Positions 1-5,487 of a stretch of 5,879 nucleotides of DNA are shown piece after piece (the stretch's first letter is position 1; each line of letters opens with the position of its first letter). A model generated the notes under the pieces. It had not been told where the DNA came from. It was given only the letters and a program-made list of their open reading frames with translations, and did no database searches. The translations under genes and the position numbers were made by a program. This stretch comes from JANXSS01 sp043729515 (lineage in GTDB: Bacteria; Pseudomonadota; Gammaproteobacteria; Burkholderiales; Burkholderiaceae_D), in assembly GCA_043729515.1 (NCBI GenBank), contig JAYTLK010000083.1, forward strand, positions 1 through 5,879. The letters run 5' to 3'.

Positions 1-1
1 G

Positions 2-802
2 CCGTCCGATGACAGCAACGAAACCGGATCGCCGGACGACGAGTCATCGGACGACTCCGCGACACTTGTCAACGGTTCGTCGAAATCCTTCATCGGTGCA
101 CCCTCCGGCACCGGTGCGCCCTCCCTCCGGACGGCCGGGCCTGGCACCAACCTGCTCAATGCGCCGCCGTTCATATTTGAAGGCAACTATGGCGACCCGA
201 ACATTCCCACCACCTTTGATCGTGACAACGCCACCGTCGATCAAAATGCGGGCATTGCCACCAGCCAATTTGCCAACGGCAAGGGCGGCAGCTGGGTGTC
301 GCAAACACCGGTCGGCCCGGGCACGGTGTCCTTCGACTGGAGTGGACAGGTCGAGGGCAATACCGTCAACGGCGGCGTGTTTGCCTACAAGGCGGGCAAG
401 GGTGAATACGATATCGGCGAACAGAACCTGACGGGCGACCCGATGGTGCTCACCGTCGGCGTGCACAACCATCAGATCGGCATGAAGGTTTTCAGCCAGG
501 ATGTCAACATGCGCGACCTCGGCTACACCGACCAGAGCCAGCTGAAAAACATTCACATGGAAGCGACCATGGGCCCTGACGGATATGACGTTTTTTATGA
601 AAACGCCAACGGCCAGATGGTGCATGTCGCCCATTACAACGACCCCGGCGCGACGGTCTTCAACCTGATGTACAACTCGCCGGCGGACGGCCAGACCACC
701 GGCCCCAACGAGGGCGTCAAATTCCAGGGCAACACCTGGAGCAAGGTCAACGATGGCCAGGGATCCGGCAGCATGGAGGTCCGCAATCTGAAGGCCAGCT
801 GA
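2..802 (+). CDS. 3' part of a gene of unknown function (acidic linker plus probable beta-rich domain)
   Basis: The frame is open from the first complete codon of the window to a TGA at 800-802, giving 266 visible residues; the true start lies upstream. An internal GTG at 296 could be taken as a start, but the reading frame continues upstream with typical GC-rich codons and no stop, so I treat it as internal. Visible residues 1-55 are low-complexity: an acidic Ser/Asp stretch (about residues 2-20) and then a Gly/Ser/Pro/Ala linker. From about residue 56 (PPFIFEGNYGDPNIP) to the end the sequence alternates hydrophobic and polar residues with many Gly, Asn and aromatic residues, as in beta-sandwich or lectin-like folds. 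It has no cysteines and no transmembrane segment. I do not recognise the family. A secreted or surface role is inference from composition only. An intrinsic terminator follows 14 bases after the stop. Confidence 0.8.
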   Translation, partial: PSDDSNETGSPDDESSDDSATLVNGSSKSFIGAPSGTGAPSLRTAGPGTNLLNAPPFIFEGNYGDPNIPTTFDRDNATVDQNAGIATSQFANGKGGSWVSQTPVGPGTVSFDWSGQVEGNTVNGGVFAYKAGKGEYDIGEQNLTGDPMVLTVGVHNHQIGMKVFSQDVNMRDLGYTDQSQLKNIHMEATMGPDGYDVFYENANGQMVHVAHYNDPGATVFNLMYNSPADGQTTGPNEGVKFQGNTWSKVNDGQGSGSMEVRNLKAS

Positions 803-816
803 TCCACAGCTTGCCG

Positions 817-848
817 ACGCCAGCGCGTTTCCGCGCCGGCGTTTTTTT
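817..848 (+). terminator. Rho-independent terminator of the first gene
   Basis: The 11-position stem ACGCCAGCGCG (817-827) pairs with CGCGCCGGCGT (832-842) around the loop TTTC. There is one A/C mismatch, and the hairpin runs into seven T residues (842-848). It sits 14 bases after the stop codon of the upstream gene and separates it from the LRR gene, which therefore should have its own promoter between about 849 and 920. Confidence 0.88.
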
Positions 849-931
849 ACAAACGGCCAGCCGAGCTTTACCGTGTCGACGTATCTGCTTGACCCATGGC
901 CTGATCGCTTTTCAACACCAAGGAAAAACCG

Positions 932-2512
932 ATGGCACCCATTCCTGCCGGTCCCGCTCTGGCCGCCCTGCCGACGCCACCTTCCACGACCCGCGTCGCA
1001 GGAATGCCATCCGCCGTCGCGATCGCGCCCGACATCCTGATTCACGACGCCATGGCAGAAGCGCGCAGCATCCTGCGCAGCAGGCTCGGCGCGCATGGCA
1101 GGACTGCATTGCGCATGACGCACTCCCTCTTCAGGCAAGAAGACGAAGCCAGCCGCCGCGCCGTGACCGTCTCGGATTCCGACCACATTGCTGTTGCACT
1201 GGCCCGATTTCCGAACCTGGAAACATTGCGTTTCAAGACCATGCTGTTGCTGGCGATCGATCGCACGAATTACCCGAGCAACGATCATCGCCGCCTGCGG
1301 GAGCTCAATCTCAAGTGTGGCAACCGCACCCGCAGTCCCTTCGATCTGGCGTTCCTGAAGCACCTGCCCGGTCTGGAGCGGCTGCGCATGGATATTGGCG
1401 AATTGCGCAATGCAGATTGGCTGTCGCATGCGAAGGCGCTGCCGAACCTTCGGGAGTTGTCCAGCAACAGCATGGCCGATCTGCCCGACAACGGCATCCC
1501 CATCCTGGCAACCATGCCATGGCTCCGCCGGCTCGACATCACCTGCCAGGATCTCGGCGATGCAGACGTTGCCATGCTGGCCACGCTGGCCAATCTCGAC
1601 ACTCTCGTGCTGCGCGGCGAATCGCAGTTCGGCAACAAAGCGATGCAAACGGTCGCGGCAATGCCGAACCTGCGCGTGCTGGGCATGAAAGTCTGCCACC
1701 GTGTCGACCAGGACGGCCTGGCGGCCCTGGCAGCGGCGAAGGATTTGCATACCCTGTCGATTGCCGGATCGCGTGAGACAGGCGCCACGGGGTTGGCAGA
1801 ATTGGCCGGCCTCCCGAATCTGGCCCATGTCACCCTGGCGAATTACAGGTTTGACACGGCAACGATGCGAGCACTGGCGGGCTTGCCAGCACTGCAGCAT
1901 CTGACACTCGAAGCCGGGTCGACCGACAGTGCCGCAATGATCGAACTGGGCAAATGCAAGAACTTGCTCGGTCTGAGCATCAAGAATTTTGCGCAAGCCG
2001 CGCCGTGGGATTGGTCGCCGATTGCCAACTGCAAGGCGCTGGAGACGATCGATGTGAGCGGGTGCCGCGCGTTCGGCAATGATTGTCTGGCTAGTCTGGT
2101 CGCCGAGCCACGCCCTGCGCTGACCAGGCTGTCGATTGCTGGCAATGTCAGAATGACCGACGACGGGATTTTACCCCTCGGCGAACTGCGTAACCTGCGT
2201 TCCCTGGACGCATCAGGAACGCGGATCGGACCTGCGACAATTGCCGCTTGTGTTGCAAATGGAAAGCTCGAAACGCTCAATCTGACCAATTGCGGTCTGG
2301 TCAATGATGCCGCCTTGGCGCGGATCGCGCAACTGCCGGAGCTGCACACGCTGACGCTTTATGGAAATCGGCAGGTCACCGACGCAGGCCTGCGACACCT
2401 CTCGGCGCTGCGGCACTTGCGGGAACTCGACCTCGGCGCTTGCAACGAATTGACGAGAACTGGAATCGCCGGCCTGCAACAATCGCTGCCGGAGTTAAAA
2501 ATCATTCAGTAG
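932..2512 (+). CDS. Leucine-rich repeat protein, possible effector
   Basis: A 526-residue protein starting at ATG 932, with AAGGA at 920-924 seven bases upstream. Residues 1-35 are Pro/Ala-rich without a classical Sec signal peptide (no basic n-region and no long hydrophobic core). Residues about 33-68 (IAPDILIHDAMAEARS to RTALRMTHSLFRQ) look helical and faintly resemble an F-box. From about residue 94 to the C-terminus I count about 18 xLxxLxL strands spaced 24-27 residues apart, for example NLETLRF, NLDTLVL, NLRVLGM, KLETLNL and HLRELDL. Several carry Cys or Asn at the turn (ETIDVSGC, NLTNCGLVND), as in AMN1/F-box-associated LRRs. Such solenoids bind proteins, and no catalytic domain is visible. 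Ralstonia GALA effectors combine an F-box with LRRs, so a type III effector role is possible but unproven. No clear hrp-type promoter box was found upstream. Other possibilities are a cytoplasmic scaffold or an ordinary LRR protein. Confidence 0.9.
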   Translation: MAPIPAGPALAALPTPPSTTRVAGMPSAVAIAPDILIHDAMAEARSILRSRLGAHGRTALRMTHSLFRQEDEASRRAVTVSDSDHIAVALARFPNLETLRFKTMLLLAIDRTNYPSNDHRRLRELNLKCGNRTRSPFDLAFLKHLPGLERLRMDIGELRNADWLSHAKALPNLRELSSNSMADLPDNGIPILATMPWLRRLDITCQDLGDADVAMLATLANLDTLVLRGESQFGNKAMQTVAAMPNLRVLGMKVCHRVDQDGLAALAAAKDLHTLSIAGSRETGATGLAELAGLPNLAHVTLANYRFDTATMRALAGLPALQHLTLEAGSTDSAAMIELGKCKNLLGLSIKNFAQAAPWDWSPIANCKALETIDVSGCRAFGNDCLASLVAEPRPALTRLSIAGNVRMTDDGILPLGELRNLRSLDASGTRIGPATIAACVANGKLETLNLTNCGLVNDAALARIAQLPELHTLTLYGNRQVTDAGLRHLSALRHLRELDLGACNELTRTGIAGLQQSLPELKIIQ

Positions 2513-2593
2513 AGCCGTCGCTTGCAGCCGATCAAGGCGTCGATCGAGGCGACCTTCCAAACCGCATTACAGTCCGACCGAAAACAGCACCCA

Positions 2594-2761
2594 TCAAGGC
2601 GCCGACGATGACCCGGGCCGGCCCTTGACGGCGTTGCGATACTTTTCCCGTGCGATCTCAAGCTTGATCGCCTCGCGCGCGATGTTCGCCTTCTTTTCTT
2701 CCCGCTTCGTAGCCTTGCTGCGCATCTGTGCGACATCCTTGTTGCCGGTACGGTTGGTCAT
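2594..2761 (-). CDS. Small basic helical protein, 55 aa, unknown function
   Basis: Reading from ATG at 2761 down to TGA at 2594 gives 55 residues, beginning MTNRTGNKDVAQMRSKATKR. The start is supported by a textbook AGGAG (2768-2772 on the opposite strand) six bases upstream. Residues about 10-46 are dense in Lys, Arg, Glu and Ala and should form one long amphipathic helix; the tail GRPGSSSAP is flexible. The net charge is strongly positive. There is no signal peptide, membrane segment or cysteine. The gene converges on the LRR gene (81 bases between the stop codons) and diverges from the BON/LysM gene. I do not recognise a family. The charge pattern would suit a nucleic-acid- or ribosome-associated protein, but that is inference. 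Support is the good ribosome binding site plus plausible composition; the short length is the main doubt. Confidence 0.72.
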   Translation of the reverse strand: MTNRTGNKDVAQMRSKATKREEKKANIAREAIKLEIAREKYRNAVKGRPGSSSAP

Positions 2762-2780
2762 GTTTTTCTCCTGGGAAATA

Positions 2781-2796
2781 AAGTTACGATAAGTTA
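2781..2796. repeat. AAGTTA direct repeat upstream of the small basic gene
   Basis: AAGTTACGATAAGTTA contains the hexamer AAGTTA twice with start points ten bases apart, about one helical turn. It lies 20-35 bases upstream of the ATG on the minus strand, where it reads TAACTTATCGTAACTT and overlaps the place where a -10 element would be expected. It may be part of the promoter or a tandem regulator site. A chance repeat is also possible given its small size. Confidence 0.35.
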
Positions 2797-2874
2797 AAGG
2801 CCACCATGTGGGGCATCGCGATCTGCCGCATTTGCGTCTGGCGTGGCCCGATATTGTCCGCAGCTTAAGAATCT

Positions 2875-2916
2875 CTACATGTACGCGCCATCAGCGCAAG
2901 ACCGCAACGCATGTAG
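2875..2916. repeat. Imperfectly placed inverted repeat CTACATG / CATGTAG
   Basis: A perfect seven-base inverted repeat (2875-2881 and 2910-2916) is separated by 28 bases. The spacer is too long for a tight terminator and no T-tract follows. It could be a pair of regulator half-sites or chance. Confidence 0.3.
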
Positions 2917-3111
2917 GAAATGCTCACCTGCACAGGTTCTGCGCCAGGCCAAGCTCAATGCGTCAATGTTGGAAGCCGCACAGAGTGTTTCACGACAGGC
3001 GGTTTAGACTCGGTGCGCTCCACCGGGCGACGGTGCATCCCTGATGCCAACGTCGCCAGCAAGATCGCCATCAGCCGGTCGCCTCCCGCGCCCGGTCCAC
3101 ACCTCCACGAC

Positions 3112-3116
3112 AAGGA
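3112..3116 (+). promoter_or_regulatory. Ribosome binding site that fixes the BON/LysM start
   Basis: AAGGA lies five bases before ATG 3122. The in-frame ATG at 3044 has no comparable site, and the 26 extra residues it would add are Pro/Arg/Ser-rich and unlike the family's usual N-terminus. Confidence 0.75.
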
Positions 3117-3121
3117 TCAAC

Positions 3122-3628
3122 ATGAGCTTACTCAGTTTTATCAAGGACGCAGGCGAAAAATTATTCCATTCAGGCGCCAACGCCGGTGGCGCGGCGACAG
3201 CCCCGGCAGCCCAAGCGGCAGCCGCAGCACCCGACGTCGACGCGCTCAACAAGACTGCCGGCGACGCCATCCTGAAATACATCGGCACCCAGAACCTGCC
3301 GACCGATGGCTTGCAACTGACCTACGACGGCGCCTCGGCCACCGTCACCGTCAGCGGCGAAGTGCCTGATCAGGCTACGCACGAAAAAATCATCCTCTGC
3401 TGCGGCAACGTGCACTCGGTCGAACATGTGGACGACCATATTACGGTGACCGAACCGGCCGACGAAGCCCGCTACTACACTGTCAAGAGCGGCGACACCC
3501 TCTCGAAGATCTCCAAGGAAATGTATGGCGACGCCAATCGCTACAACGAGATTTTTGAAGCAAACACGCCGATGCTGAAAAGCGCCGACAAGATCTATCC
3601 AGGGCAAATGCTGCGCGTGCCCGGCTAA
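3122..3628 (+). CDS. kbp: BON and LysM domain protein, YgaU/Kbp family
   Basis: A 168-residue protein starting at ATG 3122. It opens MSLLSFIKDAGEKLF, the characteristic N-terminus of the YgaU/Kbp family, followed by an Ala/Gly-rich linker (about 17-37), a BON domain (about 40-110, with strands LQLTYDG, ATVTVSGE and the CGNVHSVEHVDDHITV segment) and a C-terminal LysM domain (about 118-167: YYTVKSGDTLSKISKEMYGD, then YPGQMLRVP). E. coli Kbp (YgaU), about 149 residues, is a cytoplasmic potassium-binding protein; LysM domains otherwise bind N-acetylglucosamine polymers such as peptidoglycan. No signal peptide is visible, which fits a cytoplasmic Kbp-like protein. The length excess over the E. coli protein is mainly the Ala-rich linker. 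Two adjacent cysteines (93-94) sit in the BON domain. The gene appears monocistronic, with a hairpin terminator about 62 bases downstream. The family assignment is firm; potassium binding is inferred from family membership. Confidence 0.95.
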   Translation: MSLLSFIKDAGEKLFHSGANAGGAATAPAAQAAAAAPDVDALNKTAGDAILKYIGTQNLPTDGLQLTYDGASATVTVSGEVPDQATHEKIILCCGNVHSVEHVDDHITVTEPADEARYYTVKSGDTLSKISKEMYGDANRYNEIFEANTPMLKSADKIYPGQMLRVPG

Positions 3629-3650
3629 GCTGGCGCCACACATCCTGCTT

Positions 3651-3678
3651 AAATTGGGGTCAGAGTCGAATTAATTTT
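3651..3678 (+). repeat. GGGGTCAGAGTC motif, resembling a RAYT/REP element end
   Basis: AAATTGGGGTCAGAGTCGAA followed by TTAATTTT lies just after the BON/LysM gene. From memory, the GGGGTCAGAGTC... motif flanks REP-associated tyrosine transposase (IS200-like Y1 transposase) genes and is scattered as short repeats through many proteobacterial genomes. No transposase gene is present here, so this would be a solitary end or orphan repeat. The octamer GAATTAAT recurs 27 bases later (3668-3675 and 3695-3702), the second copy lying in the hairpin. The assignment rests on motif recall alone. Confidence 0.5.
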
Positions 3679-3690
3679 CGTGCGCTGCAG

Positions 3691-3716
3691 GGCGGAATTA
3701 ATATTCCGCCATTTTT
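3691..3716 (+). terminator. Hairpin with T-tract downstream of the BON/LysM gene
   Basis: GGCGGAAT (3691-3698) pairs perfectly with ATTCCGCC (3703-3710) around the loop TAAT. It is followed by A and five T residues (3712-3716), then GTTT. It lies 62 bases after the stop codon and should end the BON/LysM transcript. It may have been brought in with the adjacent repeat-like motif. On the minus strand no T-run follows the stem, so it is not a good terminator for the converging gene. Confidence 0.72.
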
Positions 3717-3783
3717 GTTTCAGTGCAGTTGACTTCCCCACCTGCAGCGATTGCCCGCCGAACGTCAGGCTGACGATCGAACG

Positions 3784-4161
3784 CTACAACACCGATTTTC
3801 CATGCTCGCCGCGATCGCTTGCGTTGGCGTCATACACACCCTCGGTTGCCTGTGCCGCTGCATTTGGATTGGGTGTGGTCGGGTGACGATGGTCGACCAA
3901 TTCCCGGCCTTTGATGAATCCCATCTGCTCCGCAATGACCTGCGTGCTGTAGAAAACGCTGCGGTCCGAACGCACGGCATGTTGCGCATCGCCTGTCTCC
4001 GCTTGAGGCACGGCACCCTCGCCAGCAACACTGACCAAAAAATCCCACGCGTGCCCATGGCCGTCCAGGGCCGGATTATCCTGCGCCCGCAGTTGCGCTT
4101 TCACCATGATTTTCGCGCCATGGTATTGCTCGGTTTTCCAGCCGTTTTCCTCTTCCATCAT
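3784..4161 (-). CDS. Conserved-looking hypothetical protein, 125 aa
   Basis: Reading from ATG 4161 to TAG 3784 gives 125 residues, opening MMEEENGWKTEQYHGAKIMV. An in-frame GTG at 4170 would add three residues, but it is part of the AAAGGTGA ribosome binding site, so ATG 4161 is preferred (ATG 4158 is also possible). Residues about 13-25 (YHGAKIMVKAQLR) and 38-46 (HAWDFLVSV) look like beta strands, and about 69-91 (VFYSTQVIAEQMGFIKGREL) like a strand plus helix ending in VDHRHP. The last 30 residues are low-complexity and probably disordered. There is no signal peptide, membrane segment or cysteine. This strand-strand-helix outline recalls small uncharacterised Burkholderiales proteins, but I cannot name a family. 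It is transcribed away from ku across a 253-base gap and converges on the BON/LysM gene. The coherent hydrophobic pattern and good ribosome binding site make it more credible than the overlapping frames. Confidence 0.75.
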   Translation of the reverse strand: MMEEENGWKTEQYHGAKIMVKAQLRAQDNPALDGHGHAWDFLVSVAGEGAVPQAETGDAQHAVRSDRSVFYSTQVIAEQMGFIKGRELVDHRHPTTPNPNAAAQATEGVYDANASDRGEHGKSVL

Positions 4162-4166
4162 GCGCG

Positions 4167-4174
4167 TCACCTTT
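4167..4174 (-). promoter_or_regulatory. Ribosome binding site of the 125-aa gene
   Basis: On the minus strand AAAGGTGA lies five bases before ATG 4161. It overlaps the possible GTG start at 4170 and therefore argues for the shorter protein. Confidence 0.65.
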
Positions 4175-4302
4175 TGAAGTTGTTTTAAGTAAATTAGCGT
4201 GCACGATCGTGGAACAGATCCGGCAATGCGTCAGTGCGCTTGCCCACATGTAGCGGCCGATTTAACCCAGTAACCACGTAGGATTCCGATTACAGCATTT
4301 GG

Positions 4303-4327
4303 CGTAATTGTCCGATGGTCAATTGCG
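4303..4327. repeat. Inverted repeat in the ku upstream region
   Basis: CGTAATTG (4303-4310) and CAATTGCG (4320-4327) form eight-position arms with one T/G position and a nine-base spacer. The repeat lies about 90 bases upstream of the ku start, in a visibly AT-richer stretch of the 253-base region between ku and the divergent 125-aa gene. An operator for ku-ligD is possible. No T-tract follows immediately, so it is not a terminator. No convincing -35/-10 pair could be assigned around it. Confidence 0.4.
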
Positions 4328-4414
4328 AGTAATGGCATTATTTTTACATTCCGTTTGCCCATCGCTTCGCCCTTCTTCCCACCCGTTGGCTCACGATGAT
4401 GATTGGAACAAAGC

Positions 4415-5485
4415 ATGGCTACCAGCAGCAGGCGTGTGTTGTGGAAAGGCGCAATTTCCTTCGGCCTGGTTCACATTCCAATTGCCCTCCATTCCGCCAC
4501 CGAAGACAAGGGCCTGGATTTCGACTGGCTCGACAAGCGCAGCATGGACCCGGTCGGTTACAAACGCATCAACAAGAAAACCGGCGAGGAAATCGCATCG
4601 GAGGACATCGTCAAGGGCATCGAATACGAAGATGGCAACTATGTGATCCTGTCGTCTGACGAAATCGCCGCTGCTTACCCAAAGACGACCCAGACGATCG
4701 AGATCGAGACTTTCGTGGCGGCGGCATCGATTCCCTTCGTTTATTTCGAGCGGCCGTATTACATTTCGCCTACCAACAAAGCCGACAAGGTGTACGCCCT
4801 GCTACGCGAGGTCCTGAGAAAGACCGATAAGGTCGGCGTCGCCAAGGTCGTGATCCAGACCAAGCAGCATCTGGCACTGCTCGTGCCATCCGGCCCGGCG
4901 CTGGTATTGAATCTTTTGCGCTGGGGCGATGAAGTGCGTTCGTTCGATGACCTGAACCTGCCGGCGCAAGGCACCGCCGGCGTCGGCTTGTCGCCAAAAG
5001 AATTGCAAATGGGCGAGCAACTGGTTGACGACATGAGCTCGACCTGGAAGCCGGAAGAATTCACCGATGTGTTCCGGGAGCAAATCCTGAAACTGGTTGA
5101 TGCCAAAGTGAAAGCTGGCCAGACCGAGCAAGTCGGAATGCTCGAAGAAGCGGCGCCTGCCCCGTCTGCCGACAATGTGTATGACCTGACCGAACTGTTG
5201 AAGCGGAGCCTCGGCAATGGCGGTAATGGCGGCAAGAGCGGCAAGCAGGCGAAGGCGTCCCTGCACTCCACCCCGGATGTTGCGAAGGAGGGGAATGGCA
5301 AGTCTGCTGCAAAGTCGATCACCAAAGCGGCCACGAGGCTGACCGAAAAGGCGGCTTCAAAATCAGATTCAAGATCGACCGAAAAATCTGCCTCTAGAAC
5401 AGCGTCTAAAACAGCCGTAGAACCAAGCGCAACGCCCGCTGCGAAATCTGCCCGCAACGCGACGTCAGCCCGCAAATCCGCCTGA
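4415..5485 (+). CDS. ku: Non-homologous end joining protein Ku
   Basis: A 356-residue protein from ATG 4415. The opening RRVLWKGAISFGLVHIPIAL is the hallmark N-terminus of bacterial Ku. A TTG at 4403 would add four residues; the ATG is preferred because a weak GGAA sits six bases before it and family members start close to this motif. Bacterial Ku forms a homodimeric ring that slides onto DNA double-strand ends and recruits LigD. The beta-barrel core runs to about residue 245, with recognisable segments YKRINKKTGEEI (49-60), FVYFERPYYISP (108-119) and the Ku-type helix WKPEEFTDVFREQILKLVDA (211-230). The conserved VYDLTELLKRSL (255-266) precedes a low-complexity tail (about 268-356) of Lys, Ala, Ser and Thr without aromatic residues. 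The core alone matches the usual Ku length, so the tail is an extension, probably contacting DNA. ligD begins two bases after the stop. Confidence 0.97.
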   Translation: MATSSRRVLWKGAISFGLVHIPIALHSATEDKGLDFDWLDKRSMDPVGYKRINKKTGEEIASEDIVKGIEYEDGNYVILSSDEIAAAYPKTTQTIEIETFVAAASIPFVYFERPYYISPTNKADKVYALLREVLRKTDKVGVAKVVIQTKQHLALLVPSGPALVLNLLRWGDEVRSFDDLNLPAQGTAGVGLSPKELQMGEQLVDDMSSTWKPEEFTDVFREQILKLVDAKVKAGQTEQVGMLEEAAPAPSADNVYDLTELLKRSLGNGGNGGKSGKQAKASLHSTPDVAKEGNGKSAAKSITKAATRLTEKAASKSDSRSTEKSASRTASKTAVEPSATPAAKSARNATSARKSA

Positions 5486-5487
5486 TC

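Larger units (their letters stand above)
2762..3121. other. Intergenic region between two divergent genes
   Basis: About 360 bases separate the small basic gene (-) and the BON/LysM gene (+), so promoters for both must lie here. I see the ribosome binding site of each gene at its edges, a direct repeat AAGTTA (2781-2786 and 2791-2796, ten bases apart) just upstream of the small gene, and an inverted repeat CTACATG/CATGTAG (2875-2881 and 2910-2916). No convincing sigma-70 promoter can be named on either strand. The open frames that cross this region have Arg/His-rich products and lack ribosome binding sites, so I call no gene in it. Confidence 0.6.

Noticed and set aside
849..931. hrp-type box (TTCG-N16-TTCG or GGAACC-N16-CCAC) upstream of the LRR gene
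   Set aside because: I looked for both patterns and found neither, so there is no promoter evidence for type III co-regulation.
811..1776. A 321-codon plus-strand frame overlapping the LRR gene
   Set aside because: It starts inside the terminator hairpin, has an Arg/Ala/Pro/His-rich product and overlaps the LRR frame, whose repeats are unambiguous.
44..1996. A 650-codon open frame on the minus strand across the first two genes
   Set aside because: It runs antisense through two well-supported plus-strand genes and across the terminator between them. Its product is a Gln/Arg/His-rich sequence with no recognisable domain; long antisense frames are common in GC-rich coding DNA.
2854..2881. Possible sigma-70 promoter TTGTCC-N16-TACATG
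   Set aside because: The -10 match is poor and the position is about 240 bases from the BON/LysM start, so it is not better than chance.
2808..3044. A 78-codon plus-strand frame between the small gene and the BON/LysM gene
   Set aside because: It has no ribosome binding site, and its Arg/His/Cys-rich composition is typical of out-of-frame translation.
3044..3121. Longer N-terminus for the BON/LysM protein
   Set aside because: The extra 26 residues are unlike the family, and no ribosome binding site precedes ATG 3044, whereas ATG 3122 has AAGGA and the conserved MSLLSFIKDAGEKLF start.
4231..4416. A 61-codon minus-strand frame (or 43 codons from an inner ATG) in the ku upstream region
   Set aside because: It overlaps the ku start and the likely ku promoter, has codon use unlike the neighbouring genes and no coherent protein features. 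An AAGG-like site before the inner ATG is too far away to persuade.
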